Shown: positions 1 to 6,570, counted from the stretch's first letter. The stretch is 6,749 nt of DNA from an uncultured Caldimicrobium sp. (GCA_938091475.1 CALLJI010000026.1:1-6749), one strand, 5' to 3'. Notes: a model not told the origin generated them from the sequence alone. Translations and numbers: made by a program.

Positions 1-1169
1 AGTCCTGCCTGTGTGATACACATATCTAAGAAGTCTTCCCAAGCTTCAGCAATAAGGTGTTTAAACTCTTTCTTATCCATGGTCTTTTCAGCTTCTTGAA
101 GTGCCCATTCAGTGTGCATAAAAATAGGACCGCGTCCTTCTTTCATCTCAATGAGCATTGCATGGTTTCTCAAGCATGTTCCAACCACGGAAGCTTCACT
201 GTAAGGGGCAAACTTCTTAAGCTCTTCTTTGTGCTTTGCCACATAGTCTTCATCAAAGGCATTGGTTGCCCTGGCTTTGAAAAGTAAGAACCAAGCTCCA
301 ACTGGACCATATCCATCCTTAAATCTTGCAGGCACAAATCTGTTCTCCATAAGCACAAGTTTTGCACCACTCATTGCAGCCATAGCATATCCAGAGCCAG
401 GATTCCAAACGGGATACCAGGTTCTTCCCTTACCCTCATCAATTGACCTTGGACGGAAGACATTAACTGCTCCACCTGGAGAAAGCAAGGTGGCATTAGC
501 CTTGATAATATAAACCTTGTTTTCTCTTACAGAGAATCCAACTGCTCCTGCACATCTATTGGGTTCATTGGCATCAAGCAAAGGCCTTACAATAAAACAT
601 CTTTCAATGATTTCAGCTTTGTCATAGGCTGCTAAAGCATTTTTGGCTGCCTCAGCTACAATCACTTTATAAGACTCTCCATTAATCATAATCTGCCAGC
701 GTCCAGAACGAACTGGCTTTGCACCACCCTTCAAAGTTAATCCTTTTGCCTTGGCCTCTGCACCATCTAAAGTCTTCCCAGTATTTGGATCTTGCTTCCA
801 AATAGGCAATCCCCAATCCTCAAAGGCATGCACTGTATCATCCACATGTCTACCCACATCAAAGGAAAGATCCTCTCTTATAATTCCCATCAAGTCACAT
901 CTAACCATTCTCACATAGTCATCAGGTTTATTCTCACCAATATAAGTGTTAATAGCTGAAAGCCCCATAGCCACTGCACCAGATCTCTCCATAGCAGCCT
1001 TATCACAAAGTAAAATTCTTAACCCGTGAGGTTTTGCCCAACGAACTGCCTCAACCGCAGCACCACAAGCCGCCATTCCACCACCTACAATTAAAATGTC
1101 TGTCTCTTTTTCAACTATTTCTGGCTCTGCACAAGCCAATCCAAAATTATAATGATGAATTTTAGGCAT
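1..1169 (-). CDS. aprA: Adenylylsulfate (APS) reductase alpha subunit, N-terminal 389 residues, runs off left edge
   Basis: This is the FAD-containing catalytic subunit of dissimilatory APS reductase, which reduces APS to sulfite and AMP in the cytoplasm; in sulfur oxidisers the reaction runs in reverse. The reading frame is open from the ATG at 1169 to the window edge, giving 389 codons against roughly 620-670 residues for the family, so the C-terminal part is missing only because the window ends. A dinucleotide-binding segment, ILIVGGGMAACGAA, lies at about residues 25-38. The FAD/substrate region GLSAINTY is at 69-76, SGRWQIMINGESYK at 155-168, and the strongly family-typical ENRFVPARFKDGYGPVG at 275-291. 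The latter contains the arginines among which the substrate-binding Arg is expected; the catalytic His known in the family probably lies beyond the edge. The start is supported by GGAGGTGA five bases upstream. It follows aprB by 23 bp and is clearly the same transcript. No frameshift is visible. Confidence 0.96.
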   Translation of the reverse strand, partial: MPKIHHYNFGLACAEPEIVEKETDILIVGGGMAACGAAVEAVRWAKPHGLRILLCDKAAMERSGAVAMGLSAINTYIGENKPDDYVRMVRCDLMGIIREDLSFDVGRHVDDTVHAFEDWGLPIWKQDPNTGKTLDGAEAKAKGLTLKGGAKPVRSGRWQIMINGESYKVIVAEAAKNALAAYDKAEIIERCFIVRPLLDANEPNRCAGAVGFSVRENKVYIIKANATLLSPGGAVNVFRPRSIDEGKGRTWYPVWNPGSGYAMAAMSGAKLVLMENRFVPARFKDGYGPVGAWFLLFKARATNAFDEDYVAKHKEELKKFAPYSEASVVGTCLRNHAMLIEMKEGRGPIFMHTEWALQEAEKTMDKKEFKHLIAEAWEDFLDMCITQAG

Positions 1170-1174
1170 AGCTC

Positions 1175-1182
1175 TCACCTCC
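1175..1182 (-). promoter_or_regulatory. Ribosome binding site of aprA
   Basis: GGAGGTGA on the minus strand lies five bases upstream of the ATG at 1169. It fixes the aprA start and excludes internal Met codons as the start. Confidence 0.85.
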
Positions 1183-1192
1183 CTTTAAATTT

Positions 1193-1678
1193 TTAAATGG
1201 TCATTTTCTTATCTGTACACGGAAATACCTTGTTTAAAACTGCTTCTGGCTTTTTAGGCTCAACACCATCTACTGCTTGTGTGAAAAGTTGATTGGTATT
1301 GAGTTTGGCTGGATCTGGTTCCTTCCCACCAAGTGTTGGATCGGCAGATCCTTCAGGAGTGGTTCTTATAGGATATTTAAACCTTACCACCACTCCATTT
1401 CTAAACTTGATGGTCCACATAATGTCTGTAGTTCCTCTCATAGGCTGACAAGTTCCATTTAGAGGGGCAAAATCAGCATAGTGCCTAATAGAGATAGCAC
1501 CTTGAGGGCAACTCTTTACACAGCTATAACACTCCCAACACTGATCTGGCTCTTGGTTGTAACCCTTCATTGCCTCTGGATCAAGGATCATAAGGTCATT
1601 AGGACAGATGTACATACATACTGTCCTGTCTCCACCCTTACAACCATCACACTTTTCGGGGTTTACATAACTTGGCAT
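1193..1678 (-). CDS. aprB: Adenylylsulfate (APS) reductase beta subunit, iron-sulfur protein
   Basis: This is the electron-transfer subunit of the AprAB heterodimer. It passes electrons from the donor complex through two [4Fe-4S] clusters to the FAD in AprA. The 161-residue length fits the family. Cluster cysteines are visible as C10-x2-C13-x7-C21-x3-C25 and C47-x2-C50-x2-C53-x3-C57, the second followed by P58 as in ferredoxins. W48 sits between the cysteines of the second motif. From memory, a Trp at this position in the Archaeoglobus enzyme (W48) lies on the electron path to FAD, so its conservation supports function. Residues from about 60 onward are a beta-rich part and a long Pro/Lys-rich tail, which in known structures wraps around AprA. 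Spacing is 26 bp from the upstream unknown gene and 23 bp to aprA. There is no signal peptide; the protein is cytoplasmic. Confidence 0.97.
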   Translation of the reverse strand: MPSYVNPEKCDGCKGGDRTVCMYICPNDLMILDPEAMKGYNQEPDQCWECYSCVKSCPQGAISIRHYADFAPLNGTCQPMRGTTDIMWTIKFRNGVVVRFKYPIRTTPEGSADPTLGGKEPDPAKLNTNQLFTQAVDGVEPKKPEAVLNKVFPCTDKKMTI

Positions 1679-1683
1679 ACTCC

Positions 1684-1692
1684 CACCTCCTT
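1684..1692 (-). promoter_or_regulatory. Ribosome binding site of aprB
   Basis: AAGGAGGTG on the minus strand ends five bases before the ATG at 1678. It matches the anti-Shine-Dalgarno core perfectly and confirms the start. Confidence 0.85.
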
Positions 1693-1704
1693 GTTTATTT
1701 TAAA

Positions 1705-2064
1705 TTAGTCTGTCTCTATATCTGGAGCTGGTAAATAATCGGATTCCTTAGCTGCCAGCTCCTTGATTTCATTAATACGCCCTAAAACAGCTTTTACTAC
1801 TTCTTCACCCAGGCTCTTCTGTTTAGCGATTTCTTCAAATAGTGCCCTCTTAAAAGCTACCGGAGTATCCGTTATACAGGCACGAGAATCGATTCTTGCT
1901 GTCTCAAAGGCCTTTAAGACATCATTCTTTACTTCTTCCCCCACTTTAACCCTAAGTACCTTAAGCTCTCCACCAAAGACAGCCTCGATATTTGCTTCAA
2001 CCGAAGATCCCTTAATCTTATTCAACCTGTAATCATCCAAAAAAACCTCTAATGTATATTCCAT
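1705..2064 (-). CDS. Uncharacterised 119-residue protein encoded between sat and aprB
   Basis: I do not recognise a characterised family or any catalytic motif. The protein is small, charged and apparently soluble: no signal peptide, no membrane segment, and a single cysteine (C63). Residues 1-43 look beta-rich (MEYTLEVFLDDYRLNKIKG, then ELKVLRVKVG). Residues 44-56 and about 67-106 look helical with many Glu/Lys. The middle holds RIDSRACITDTP (57-68), and the tail from about 107 is acidic and Pro-containing. It is certainly a gene: AAGGAGGTGA lies four bases before the ATG, the frame fills the space between sat (28 bp gap) and aprB (26 bp gap), and no other frame explains the interval. From memory, Archaeoglobus fulgidus and some thermophilic sulfate reducers carry an unnamed ORF of about this size at the same place; I could not check homology here. 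Position suggests a role in APS reductase or Sat assembly, interaction or regulation, but that is inference only. Confidence 0.9.
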   Translation of the reverse strand: MEYTLEVFLDDYRLNKIKGSSVEANIEAVFGGELKVLRVKVGEEVKNDVLKAFETARIDSRACITDTPVAFKRALFEEIAKQKSLGEEVVKAVLGRINEIKELAAKESDYLPAPDIETD

Positions 2065-2068
2065 TTTG

Positions 2069-2078
2069 TCACCTCCTT
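2069..2078 (-). promoter_or_regulatory. Ribosome binding site of the 119-aa gene
   Basis: AAGGAGGTGA on the minus strand lies four bases before the ATG at 2064. It is one of the strongest sites in the window and is good evidence that this unknown gene is translated at a high level. Confidence 0.85.
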
Positions 2079-2092
2079 TAATTTTTCTTAAG

Positions 2093-3469
2093 TTATTCTA
2101 ACTCTGGTAGATCCACCTCTAACTCTTCTTCTTTCCACTGGACATATCTCTCATTTACAAAGGGATAATTAAATTTCTTCCACCACTTTACTACTACTTT
2201 GAATACCTCGGGTCTCATAATTACAACAGGTGGTTGAACACCTTCTGCCACTAAGCCTCTAATTAAACTACCAGATAATTTTTCTTTTTGCTTGCTGTGA
2301 TTACAATTTTCACTATAGGCCATCTCCTTACAAACAGGGCAATACCAAAATTCCCTCATATTCTGAGGCCTAATAATAAGACCACCCTCAACTTCATTTA
2401 CAGGCTTATCAAACCCATAACTTGGTATGCCTTTTAGCCACAAAATCTGTGTAGCAAAGGTATCATAATACTCTCCCACTGCTGCATGGTCCCTTCCAAA
2501 CATATGGTGGGTACATCCCATATTCTGACGAATAATTCCATGCAACAAACTCTCAAGAGGATTGCCATATCTCATATCCCAGAGAGTAAAACTTACCATA
2601 TGTCTCTCAGGCTTAATATATCCATACTTGTTCACAGCCTCATGGGCCTCTAAAATGGCCTCATCTGGATAGTCACCTCTTCTCTTCACACCAATAATTG
2701 CATTTACAAGAATCCCATGACAAGGCTCAACATCTCCAGTATAAGCAGCATTCTTCATAAGAAACTCATGGCCTACATGGGGCACATTTCTGGTTTGATG
2801 AGCTATAGCGGTTCTCCAACCCTTCTGATCCATAAGCTCTCTACATTTTCTTGGAGGCAACCAAAATCTGTCAAAGGGCGGCTTAAAAATGGGCTCATTT
2901 ATAATGGTATATTTTCCTGCTAAAATAATAGGATGGTGAGACCTGTAAATTACCCACCCAGGATGTTTATCATCAAATTTTTCTTGAACTACCTCTGGAT
3001 TTGTCTCAGGTGAACCAAAAGTCCTATTTGCAAGCTCCTCTGGATCTATTTCATAAATTTCTTCAATATCTAAAATGGCAAAAGGCTTTCCCTTGAGCCT
3101 TAAAACAACCCTATCCCCCTCACTCACCCCAAGCTTATTATAATCTTCTTTAGAAATATCAAATAAAATAGGATAAGGAAATACCCATCCAGAAAGAAGC
3201 CTTCTCTTGGTTAAAACACTCTCAAGCTCAGCAGAGGTCATAGAACCTTCAACAGGACTAAAGAAACCATAGCAAACAGACATAATCTCACGATAAACAT
3301 TCCTCACAGGGACCCCTCTTTTGTAATGAAGAGTAGGCTTAATGTCATAGAAGGCACAATACTTTTTACAAGCATCCAGATACTTCTTAGCTACTCTCCT
3401 ATCTGTAATCACTTGCTCGACAAGCTTTCCCCCATGCGGCATGGGCCTTTGAAAATAAAGTTCTGGCAT
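2093..3469 (-). CDS. sat: Dissimilatory ATP sulfurylase (sulfate adenylyltransferase)
   Basis: Sat catalyses ATP + sulfate to APS + pyrophosphate, the activation step before APS reductase, in the cytoplasm. The 458-residue length matches the single-domain homo-oligomeric type; there is no APS kinase domain. An N-terminal PUA-like region spans roughly 1-200, followed by the nucleotidyltransferase domain. QTRN is at 225-228, leading directly into H231-V-G-H234, the HxGH nucleotide-binding motif. GRDHAAVGEYYD starts at 325, and LSGSLIRGLVAEGVQPP lies near 398-414. A zinc-site pattern C377-x2-C380-x8-C389-x-H391 resembles the metal site of thermophilic bacterial and archaeal Sat. The residue after QTRN is Val rather than the Pro I recall for assimilatory enzymes. 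The start at 3469 has TAGGAGGTG five bases upstream. It is the first gene of the sat-unknown-aprB-aprA operon, preceded by the only sizeable intergenic gap. The family also works in reverse in sulfur oxidisers. Confidence 0.97.
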   Translation of the reverse strand: MPELYFQRPMPHGGKLVEQVITDRRVAKKYLDACKKYCAFYDIKPTLHYKRGVPVRNVYREIMSVCYGFFSPVEGSMTSAELESVLTKRRLLSGWVFPYPILFDISKEDYNKLGVSEGDRVVLRLKGKPFAILDIEEIYEIDPEELANRTFGSPETNPEVVQEKFDDKHPGWVIYRSHHPIILAGKYTIINEPIFKPPFDRFWLPPRKCRELMDQKGWRTAIAHQTRNVPHVGHEFLMKNAAYTGDVEPCHGILVNAIIGVKRRGDYPDEAILEAHEAVNKYGYIKPERHMVSFTLWDMRYGNPLESLLHGIIRQNMGCTHHMFGRDHAAVGEYYDTFATQILWLKGIPSYGFDKPVNEVEGGLIIRPQNMREFWYCPVCKEMAYSENCNHSKQKEKLSGSLIRGLVAEGVQPPVVIMRPEVFKVVVKWWKKFNYPFVNERYVQWKEEELEVDLPELE

Positions 3470-3474
3470 TTGTA

Positions 3475-3483
3475 CACCTCCTA
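3475..3483 (-). promoter_or_regulatory. Ribosome binding site of sat
   Basis: TAGGAGGTG on the minus strand ends five bases before the ATG at 3469 and decides the start of sat. Confidence 0.85.
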
Positions 3484-3505
3484 CTCAGGTTTTGATTTAC
3501 CTATA

Positions 3506-3532
3506 ATTTTATAATTTTTTATTCAAAGTCAA
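3506..3532 (-). promoter_or_regulatory. Possible sigma-70-type promoter of the sat-apr operon
   Basis: On the minus strand TTGACT (3532-3527) is followed after 15 bases by TAAAAT (3511-3506). A start of transcription near 3499 would give a leader of about 30 bases. The -35 box is good, but the spacer is two bases shorter than ideal and the surroundings are so AT-rich that -10-like hexamers are expected by chance; TATAAA at 3513-3508 is an alternative. Support comes from location: it is the only gap long enough for a promoter ahead of sat, and A-tracts lie just upstream. Confidence 0.4.
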
Positions 3533-3534
3533 AT

Positions 3535-3555
3535 CCAATAATTCCAAATTGATGG
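3535..3555. repeat. Imperfect inverted repeat next to the sat -35 box
   Basis: On the plus strand CCAATAATT, loop CCA, then AATTGATGG forms nine stem positions with one A-A mismatch and one T-G wobble. It sits immediately upstream of the possible -35 element of sat, where an operator would act. Read on the plus strand it is followed by T-runs (3559-3566 and 3568-3573), so it could also behave as a weak intrinsic terminator for antisense transcription. No plus-strand gene precedes it. The stem is short and AT-rich and may be chance. Confidence 0.35.
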
Positions 3556-3558
3556 ATG

Positions 3559-3605
3559 TTTTTTTTATTTTTTGCATTTTTTTTTCCTTTAAATCTCTCT
3601 TTTTT
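3559..3605. promoter_or_regulatory. Phased A-tracts upstream of sat (possible curved DNA or UP-like element)
   Basis: On the minus (coding) strand there are A-runs of 8 (3559-3566), 6 (3568-3573), 9 (3577-3585) and 6 (3600-3605). Their centres lie about 8, 10.5 and 21.5 bases apart, close to whole helical turns for the last two intervals. Such tracts can bend DNA or contact the RNA polymerase alpha subunit. The nearest tract would lie about 60 bases ahead of the predicted start of transcription. The tracts are seen directly; the function is inferred. Confidence 0.35.
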
Positions 3606-3619
3606 ATCCAATCTATTTA

Positions 3620-3649
3620 TCCTTTTATTTTAAAATGGGAAATAAAGGA
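3620..3649. repeat. AT-rich inverted repeat spanning the nuoN stop codon
   Basis: On the minus strand TCCTTTATTT and AAATAAAAGGA can pair as ten base pairs with one bulged A around a nine-base loop. The element overlaps the nuoN stop codon (3632-3630). No T-run follows in the direction of nuo transcription; the sequence after it is A-rich. It therefore does not qualify as an intrinsic terminator, though it could be a weak 3'-end hairpin. Confidence 0.25.
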
Positions 3650-5084
3650 AACTCAAATAGAGATATAAAGTTCTTTGAATAAAATCAACTACTGGCTTGG
3701 GATAAATCCCAAGTAAGATAACCACAAAGGCACAAATTAGGATTGGAACCGCCAAAGTAACAGAATAAGCCCTCTTGGCAACCTCGCCCATAGGCCTATC
3801 CATATAGATAACCTTTATCACTCTCAAATAAGGATAGGCTCCAATTACTGAAAAAAGCATTGCTAACAAAGCTACCCATAACTTATTAGACTTAAGAAGT
3901 GCTATAAAAAGATAAAACTTGGCCATAAACCCTGCCGTGGGTGGGATGCCAGCTAAAGAAAAGAAAAATAATAATACCATAAAACTCACCAGTGGTAGAC
4001 CTTTACTCAATCCTGAAAGAGAAGGTATGTGCAAATATTCTCTTTTAAGGCTCGTTAAATAAATTAAAAGAGCAAAACTACCTATGGTCATAAAGACATA
4101 AACAAACATATAAAAAAGGGTAAATCCATAACCTATAAAATCCCCTGATACTATACCCAAAGAAGCATATCCAGCATGCGCTATAGAAGAATAAGCAAGC
4201 ATTCGTACAAGATTATCCTGTTTTATAGCCAAGAGGGAACCTATTAAAATAGTCAAAAGAGAAATTGGGATGAGCAAATTGCCTAAATCTATCCTTAAAG
4301 GAGAAAAAGATATCATCATTATTTTTATCAAAGCCCCAAATAAGGCAAATTTTACTAAGCTTGCAAGAAAGGAGGTTATCGGTAAAGGGGAAGCTTCGTA
4401 AGCATCTGGCGCCCACATATGAAAGGGCACTAAGGAGAGTTTTATAGAAAAGGCACCCAAAATCAGCAATAAAGCTATGATTAACTCTTTTTTAGAGATA
4501 TTCTGAGCTAACTTAACAAAAATTTCTTTAAAAGATAAGGCTCCAACTAAGTAATAAATTATGCCTACACCAAGCAAAAAAAATAAAGAGGCTATAGAAC
4601 CTGCTACAAAATATTTTAAGGCACCTTCAAGAGAGGCTCTATTATATACATAGGCAGTAGCTATCAAGAAATATACTGGTATACTTAAAAGCTCCATCCC
4701 AAGAAAGAGGGTTAAAAGATCTTGTGAGGAGAGCATCACAAAGGCTCCCAGCATAGAAAAAAGGATAAGCCCATAGTACTCACCAAAATTTAGCGCCTTG
4801 AAAACTTGCAAATAGGCATAGGAAATAAAAACAAGTAACACTAAAGCTATCAAAATCAAAAATTTTAAGGTGGTAGAATAAAAATCTGTCTTAAAGGCTG
4901 AAGTAAATTCTCCAAAGGGAGTAAATAAGAGAAAAAAAAGCCCAAAGCTTAATGCTATAAGCATAATATAATAAGCATAATTTTTGTTTTTTATAAACCT
5001 ATCCACTAAAAACACAGTAAGTCCAGCTAAAAGAAAGATAACCTCTACTGCCAGAGCGCTAAAATTTAGATTTAAAGCTAACAC
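3630..5084 (-). CDS. nuoN: NADH-quinone oxidoreductase subunit N (complex I antiporter-like membrane subunit)
   Basis: NuoN is one of the three Mrp-antiporter-like proton-pumping subunits in the membrane arm of complex I. The protein is 484 residues, hydrophobic throughout and of usual family length. The signature LLTLFLGMELLSIPVYFLIA starts at 123, with E131 at the conserved membrane glutamate. K215 (AFSIKLSLVPFHMWAPDAYE, 211-230) and K245 match the proton-path lysines. The AGIPPTAGFMAKF stretch (378-390) carries K389, the NuoN-type terminal lysine where NuoM has Glu; this separates it from nuoM. The start is GTG at 5084 with AAAGGGGGA six bases upstream, overlapping the nuoM stop. It is the last gene of the nuo block, as usual in nuoLMN order. 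The donor-binding subunits are outside the window, so whether the complex uses NADH, ferredoxin or F420 cannot be decided here. Confidence 0.95.
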   Translation of the reverse strand: MLALNLNFSALAVEVIFLLAGLTVFLVDRFIKNKNYAYYIMLIALSFGLFFLLFTPFGEFTSAFKTDFYSTTLKFLILIALVLLVFISYAYLQVFKALNFGEYYGLILFSMLGAFVMLSSQDLLTLFLGMELLSIPVYFLIATAYVYNRASLEGALKYFVAGSIASLFFLLGVGIIYYLVGALSFKEIFVKLAQNISKKELIIALLLILGAFSIKLSLVPFHMWAPDAYEASPLPITSFLASLVKFALFGALIKIMMISFSPLRIDLGNLLIPISLLTILIGSLLAIKQDNLVRMLAYSSIAHAGYASLGIVSGDFIGYGFTLFYMFVYVFMTIGSFALLIYLTSLKREYLHIPSLSGLSKGLPLVSFMVLLFFFSLAGIPPTAGFMAKFYLFIALLKSNKLWVALLAMLFSVIGAYPYLRVIKVIYMDRPMGEVAKRAYSVTLAVPILICAFVVILLGIYPKPVVDFIQRTLYLYLSFLYFPF

Positions 5085-5090
5085 CGTCTA

Positions 5091-5099
5091 TCCCCCTTT
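5091..5099 (-). promoter_or_regulatory. Ribosome binding site of nuoN (GTG start)
   Basis: AAAGGGGGA on the minus strand lies six bases before the GTG at 5084 and shares bases with the TAA stop of nuoM (5100-5098). This supports the GTG start and tight coupling to nuoM. Confidence 0.65.
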
Positions 5100-6558
5100 A
5101 ATGTAAATTCACCATTAACTGGGCTACACTTGCCCTCATAAAATCTAAAAAAGGATTGGGATAAATTCCTATGAGAAAAACCAAAATAATCATTGGAATC
5201 AAGGCTAAATGTTCATTCCAACTCAATGAAGGAAGCTCCATTAAATAAGGTTTAGGTTTTTGGAAAAAGACCCTCTGATATAACCAGAGCATATAGGCTG
5301 CTCCTATAATGACACCCGTTGAAGCAAGTACAACCATAAATTTGTCTTTTAAAAAGGTTCCTAATAAAATCAAAAACTCTCCAATAAACCCATTCGTTCC
5401 AGGAAGTCCAATACTTGCCAGGGTAAGAATCATAAAAAAAACTGCATAGATGGGAAAGGAAGTAGCTAAGCCTCCATAATAGGAAATCTCCCTGCTATGG
5501 GTTCTCTCATAAATTACTCCTACACACATAAAGAGGGCTCCTGTGACTATACCATGGTTAATCATCTGCAAAATAGCACCCTTTATACCAATAGGATTTA
5601 AAGAAAAGATTCCTAAGGTTACAAAACCCATATGGCTTACTGAACTATAGGCAATAAGTCTTTTCAAATCACTCTGCCAAAGACAAGCAAGCCCTGCATA
5701 AATAATGGCAATAACTGACAACACTAAAATTAACTTAGAAAAATAGATGGAGGCTTGAGGGAATAGAGGCAATAAAAATCTAACCATTCCATATCCACCA
5801 AGTTTTATCAAAATTCCAGCCAGAATCACTGATCCAGCTGTGGGAGCCTCAGTATGAGCATCGGGCAACCAGGTATGCACAGGCCACATAGGTACCTTCA
5901 CTGCAAAGGCTATAAGAAATCCCAAAAATAAAAGTTTCTCCACATACGGAGGAAATCCTTTTCCAAGAAGAACTGTATAATCAAAGGTGCCAAATTGCCA
6001 AAATATGTAAATTATGGCAAGGAGCATAAAAATAGATCCAAAGAAGGTATACAAAAAGAATTTTATCGTAGAATAGATGCGCCTTGGTCCTCCCCATATA
6101 CCAATGATTAAATACATAGGAATTAACAGAGCTTCCCAAAAGATATAAAAAAGCAATAAATCTAAAGAGAGGAAAACTCCTACCATAGCGATATTGGTAA
6201 ACAAAAGGGCTAAATAAAATTCCTTAACCTTTTCCTTAATGGCATCCCAAGAAATAAGTATACATAAAAGGGTTACCAAGGTTGACAAAGGTACAAAAAG
6301 GATACTTATCCCATCTACCCCCAAAAAGTAATAACTCCCCAGAAAATCTAACCAAAGCTTCTTTTCTACAAATTGAAAAGAGGGATTACCATAATCAAAA
6401 TTAAAAAGTAAAACTAAGGATAGGACAAAATCTATGAGTGCTGTTAATAGGGCAACTCTTTTTATCGCATTTTCCCTCTCTCGCGGAATAAAAAAGATTA
6501 ACAAAATGCCCAGTAAAGGAAACCAGAGGATTAAAGATAAAAGTTTGGGAATTTCCAC
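5098..6558 (-). CDS. nuoM: NADH-quinone oxidoreductase subunit M (complex I antiporter-like membrane subunit)
   Basis: NuoM is the middle proton-pumping subunit of the complex I membrane arm. It has 486 residues, hydrophobic throughout, at family length. FYIFWEALLIPMYLIIG (137-153) holds the conserved E142. AFAVKVPMWPVHTWLPDAH (217-235) holds K221, followed by EAPTAGSVILAGILIKLGGYG (237-257) with K252. SIGLPGTNGFIGEF (382-395) carries E394, the NuoM-type terminal glutamate that distinguishes it from NuoL and NuoN. The start codon is GTG at 6558 with AGGAGG six bases upstream. That site overlaps the nuoL stop, so translation of nuoM probably depends on ribosomes finishing nuoL. The gap is 10 bp to nuoL and 13 bp to nuoN, so one transcript is near certain. 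Homologous subunits occur in hydrogenase and Mrp complexes, but the L-M-N order and full set of key residues favour a true complex I. Confidence 0.96.
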   Translation of the reverse strand: MEIPKLLSLILWFPLLGILLIFFIPRERENAIKRVALLTALIDFVLSLVLLFNFDYGNPSFQFVEKKLWLDFLGSYYFLGVDGISILFVPLSTLVTLLCILISWDAIKEKVKEFYLALLFTNIAMVGVFLSLDLLLFYIFWEALLIPMYLIIGIWGGPRRIYSTIKFFLYTFFGSIFMLLAIIYIFWQFGTFDYTVLLGKGFPPYVEKLLFLGFLIAFAVKVPMWPVHTWLPDAHTEAPTAGSVILAGILIKLGGYGMVRFLLPLFPQASIYFSKLILVLSVIAIIYAGLACLWQSDLKRLIAYSSVSHMGFVTLGIFSLNPIGIKGAILQMINHGIVTGALFMCVGVIYERTHSREISYYGGLATSFPIYAVFFMILTLASIGLPGTNGFIGEFLILLGTFLKDKFMVVLASTGVIIGAAYMLWLYQRVFFQKPKPYLMELPSLSWNEHLALIPMIILVFLIGIYPNPFLDFMRASVAQLMVNLH

Positions 6559-6564
6559 CTTCCC

Positions 6565-6570
6565 CCTCCT
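6565..6570 (-). promoter_or_regulatory. Ribosome binding site of nuoM (GTG start), overlapping the nuoL stop
   Basis: AGGAGG on the minus strand begins inside the TAG stop of nuoL (6571-6569) and lies six bases ahead of the GTG at 6558. The overlap implies translational coupling and settles the non-ATG start. Confidence 0.75.

Noticed and set aside
57..513. Short open frames on both strands inside aprA (57-287 and 262-513 plus, 170-370 minus).
   Set aside because: They lie wholly within the well-supported aprA frame, show no family features and have no convincing start signals.
1277..2032. Plus-strand ORFs antisense to aprB and the 119-aa gene (1277-1462, 1481-1708, 1763-2032).
   Set aside because: They are shadows of the real minus-strand genes: no good ribosome binding sites and low-complexity Ser/Thr/Leu/Pro translations typical of antisense frames.
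2717..3514. Plus-strand ORFs opposite sat (2717-2923 and 3326-3514).
   Set aside because: sat is intact and unambiguous on the other strand; these frames carry no recognisable motif.
3509..3577. A 22-codon minus-strand ORF in the nuoN-sat gap (begins MQKIKKTSIN, ends LNKKL) with a weak GGA upstream, considered as a leader peptide.
   Set aside because: It overlaps the most likely sat promoter, has only a poor ribosome binding site, and its Lys/Leu/Asn composition is what random AT-rich DNA gives.
3470..3629. Rex- or HcpR-like operator (TTGTGA-type palindromes) ahead of sat.
   Set aside because: I looked for both consensus patterns as remembered and found no convincing match; only the unrelated AT-rich inverted repeats are present.
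3586..3629. Intrinsic terminator for the nuo operon.
   Set aside because: The minus strand after the nuoN stop is A-rich with no T-run and no GC-containing stem, so a canonical terminator is not supported.
4213..4416. A 67-codon minus-strand ORF inside nuoN in another frame.
   Set aside because: It is fully contained in nuoN, whose frame has all conserved NuoN residues; no start signal was seen.
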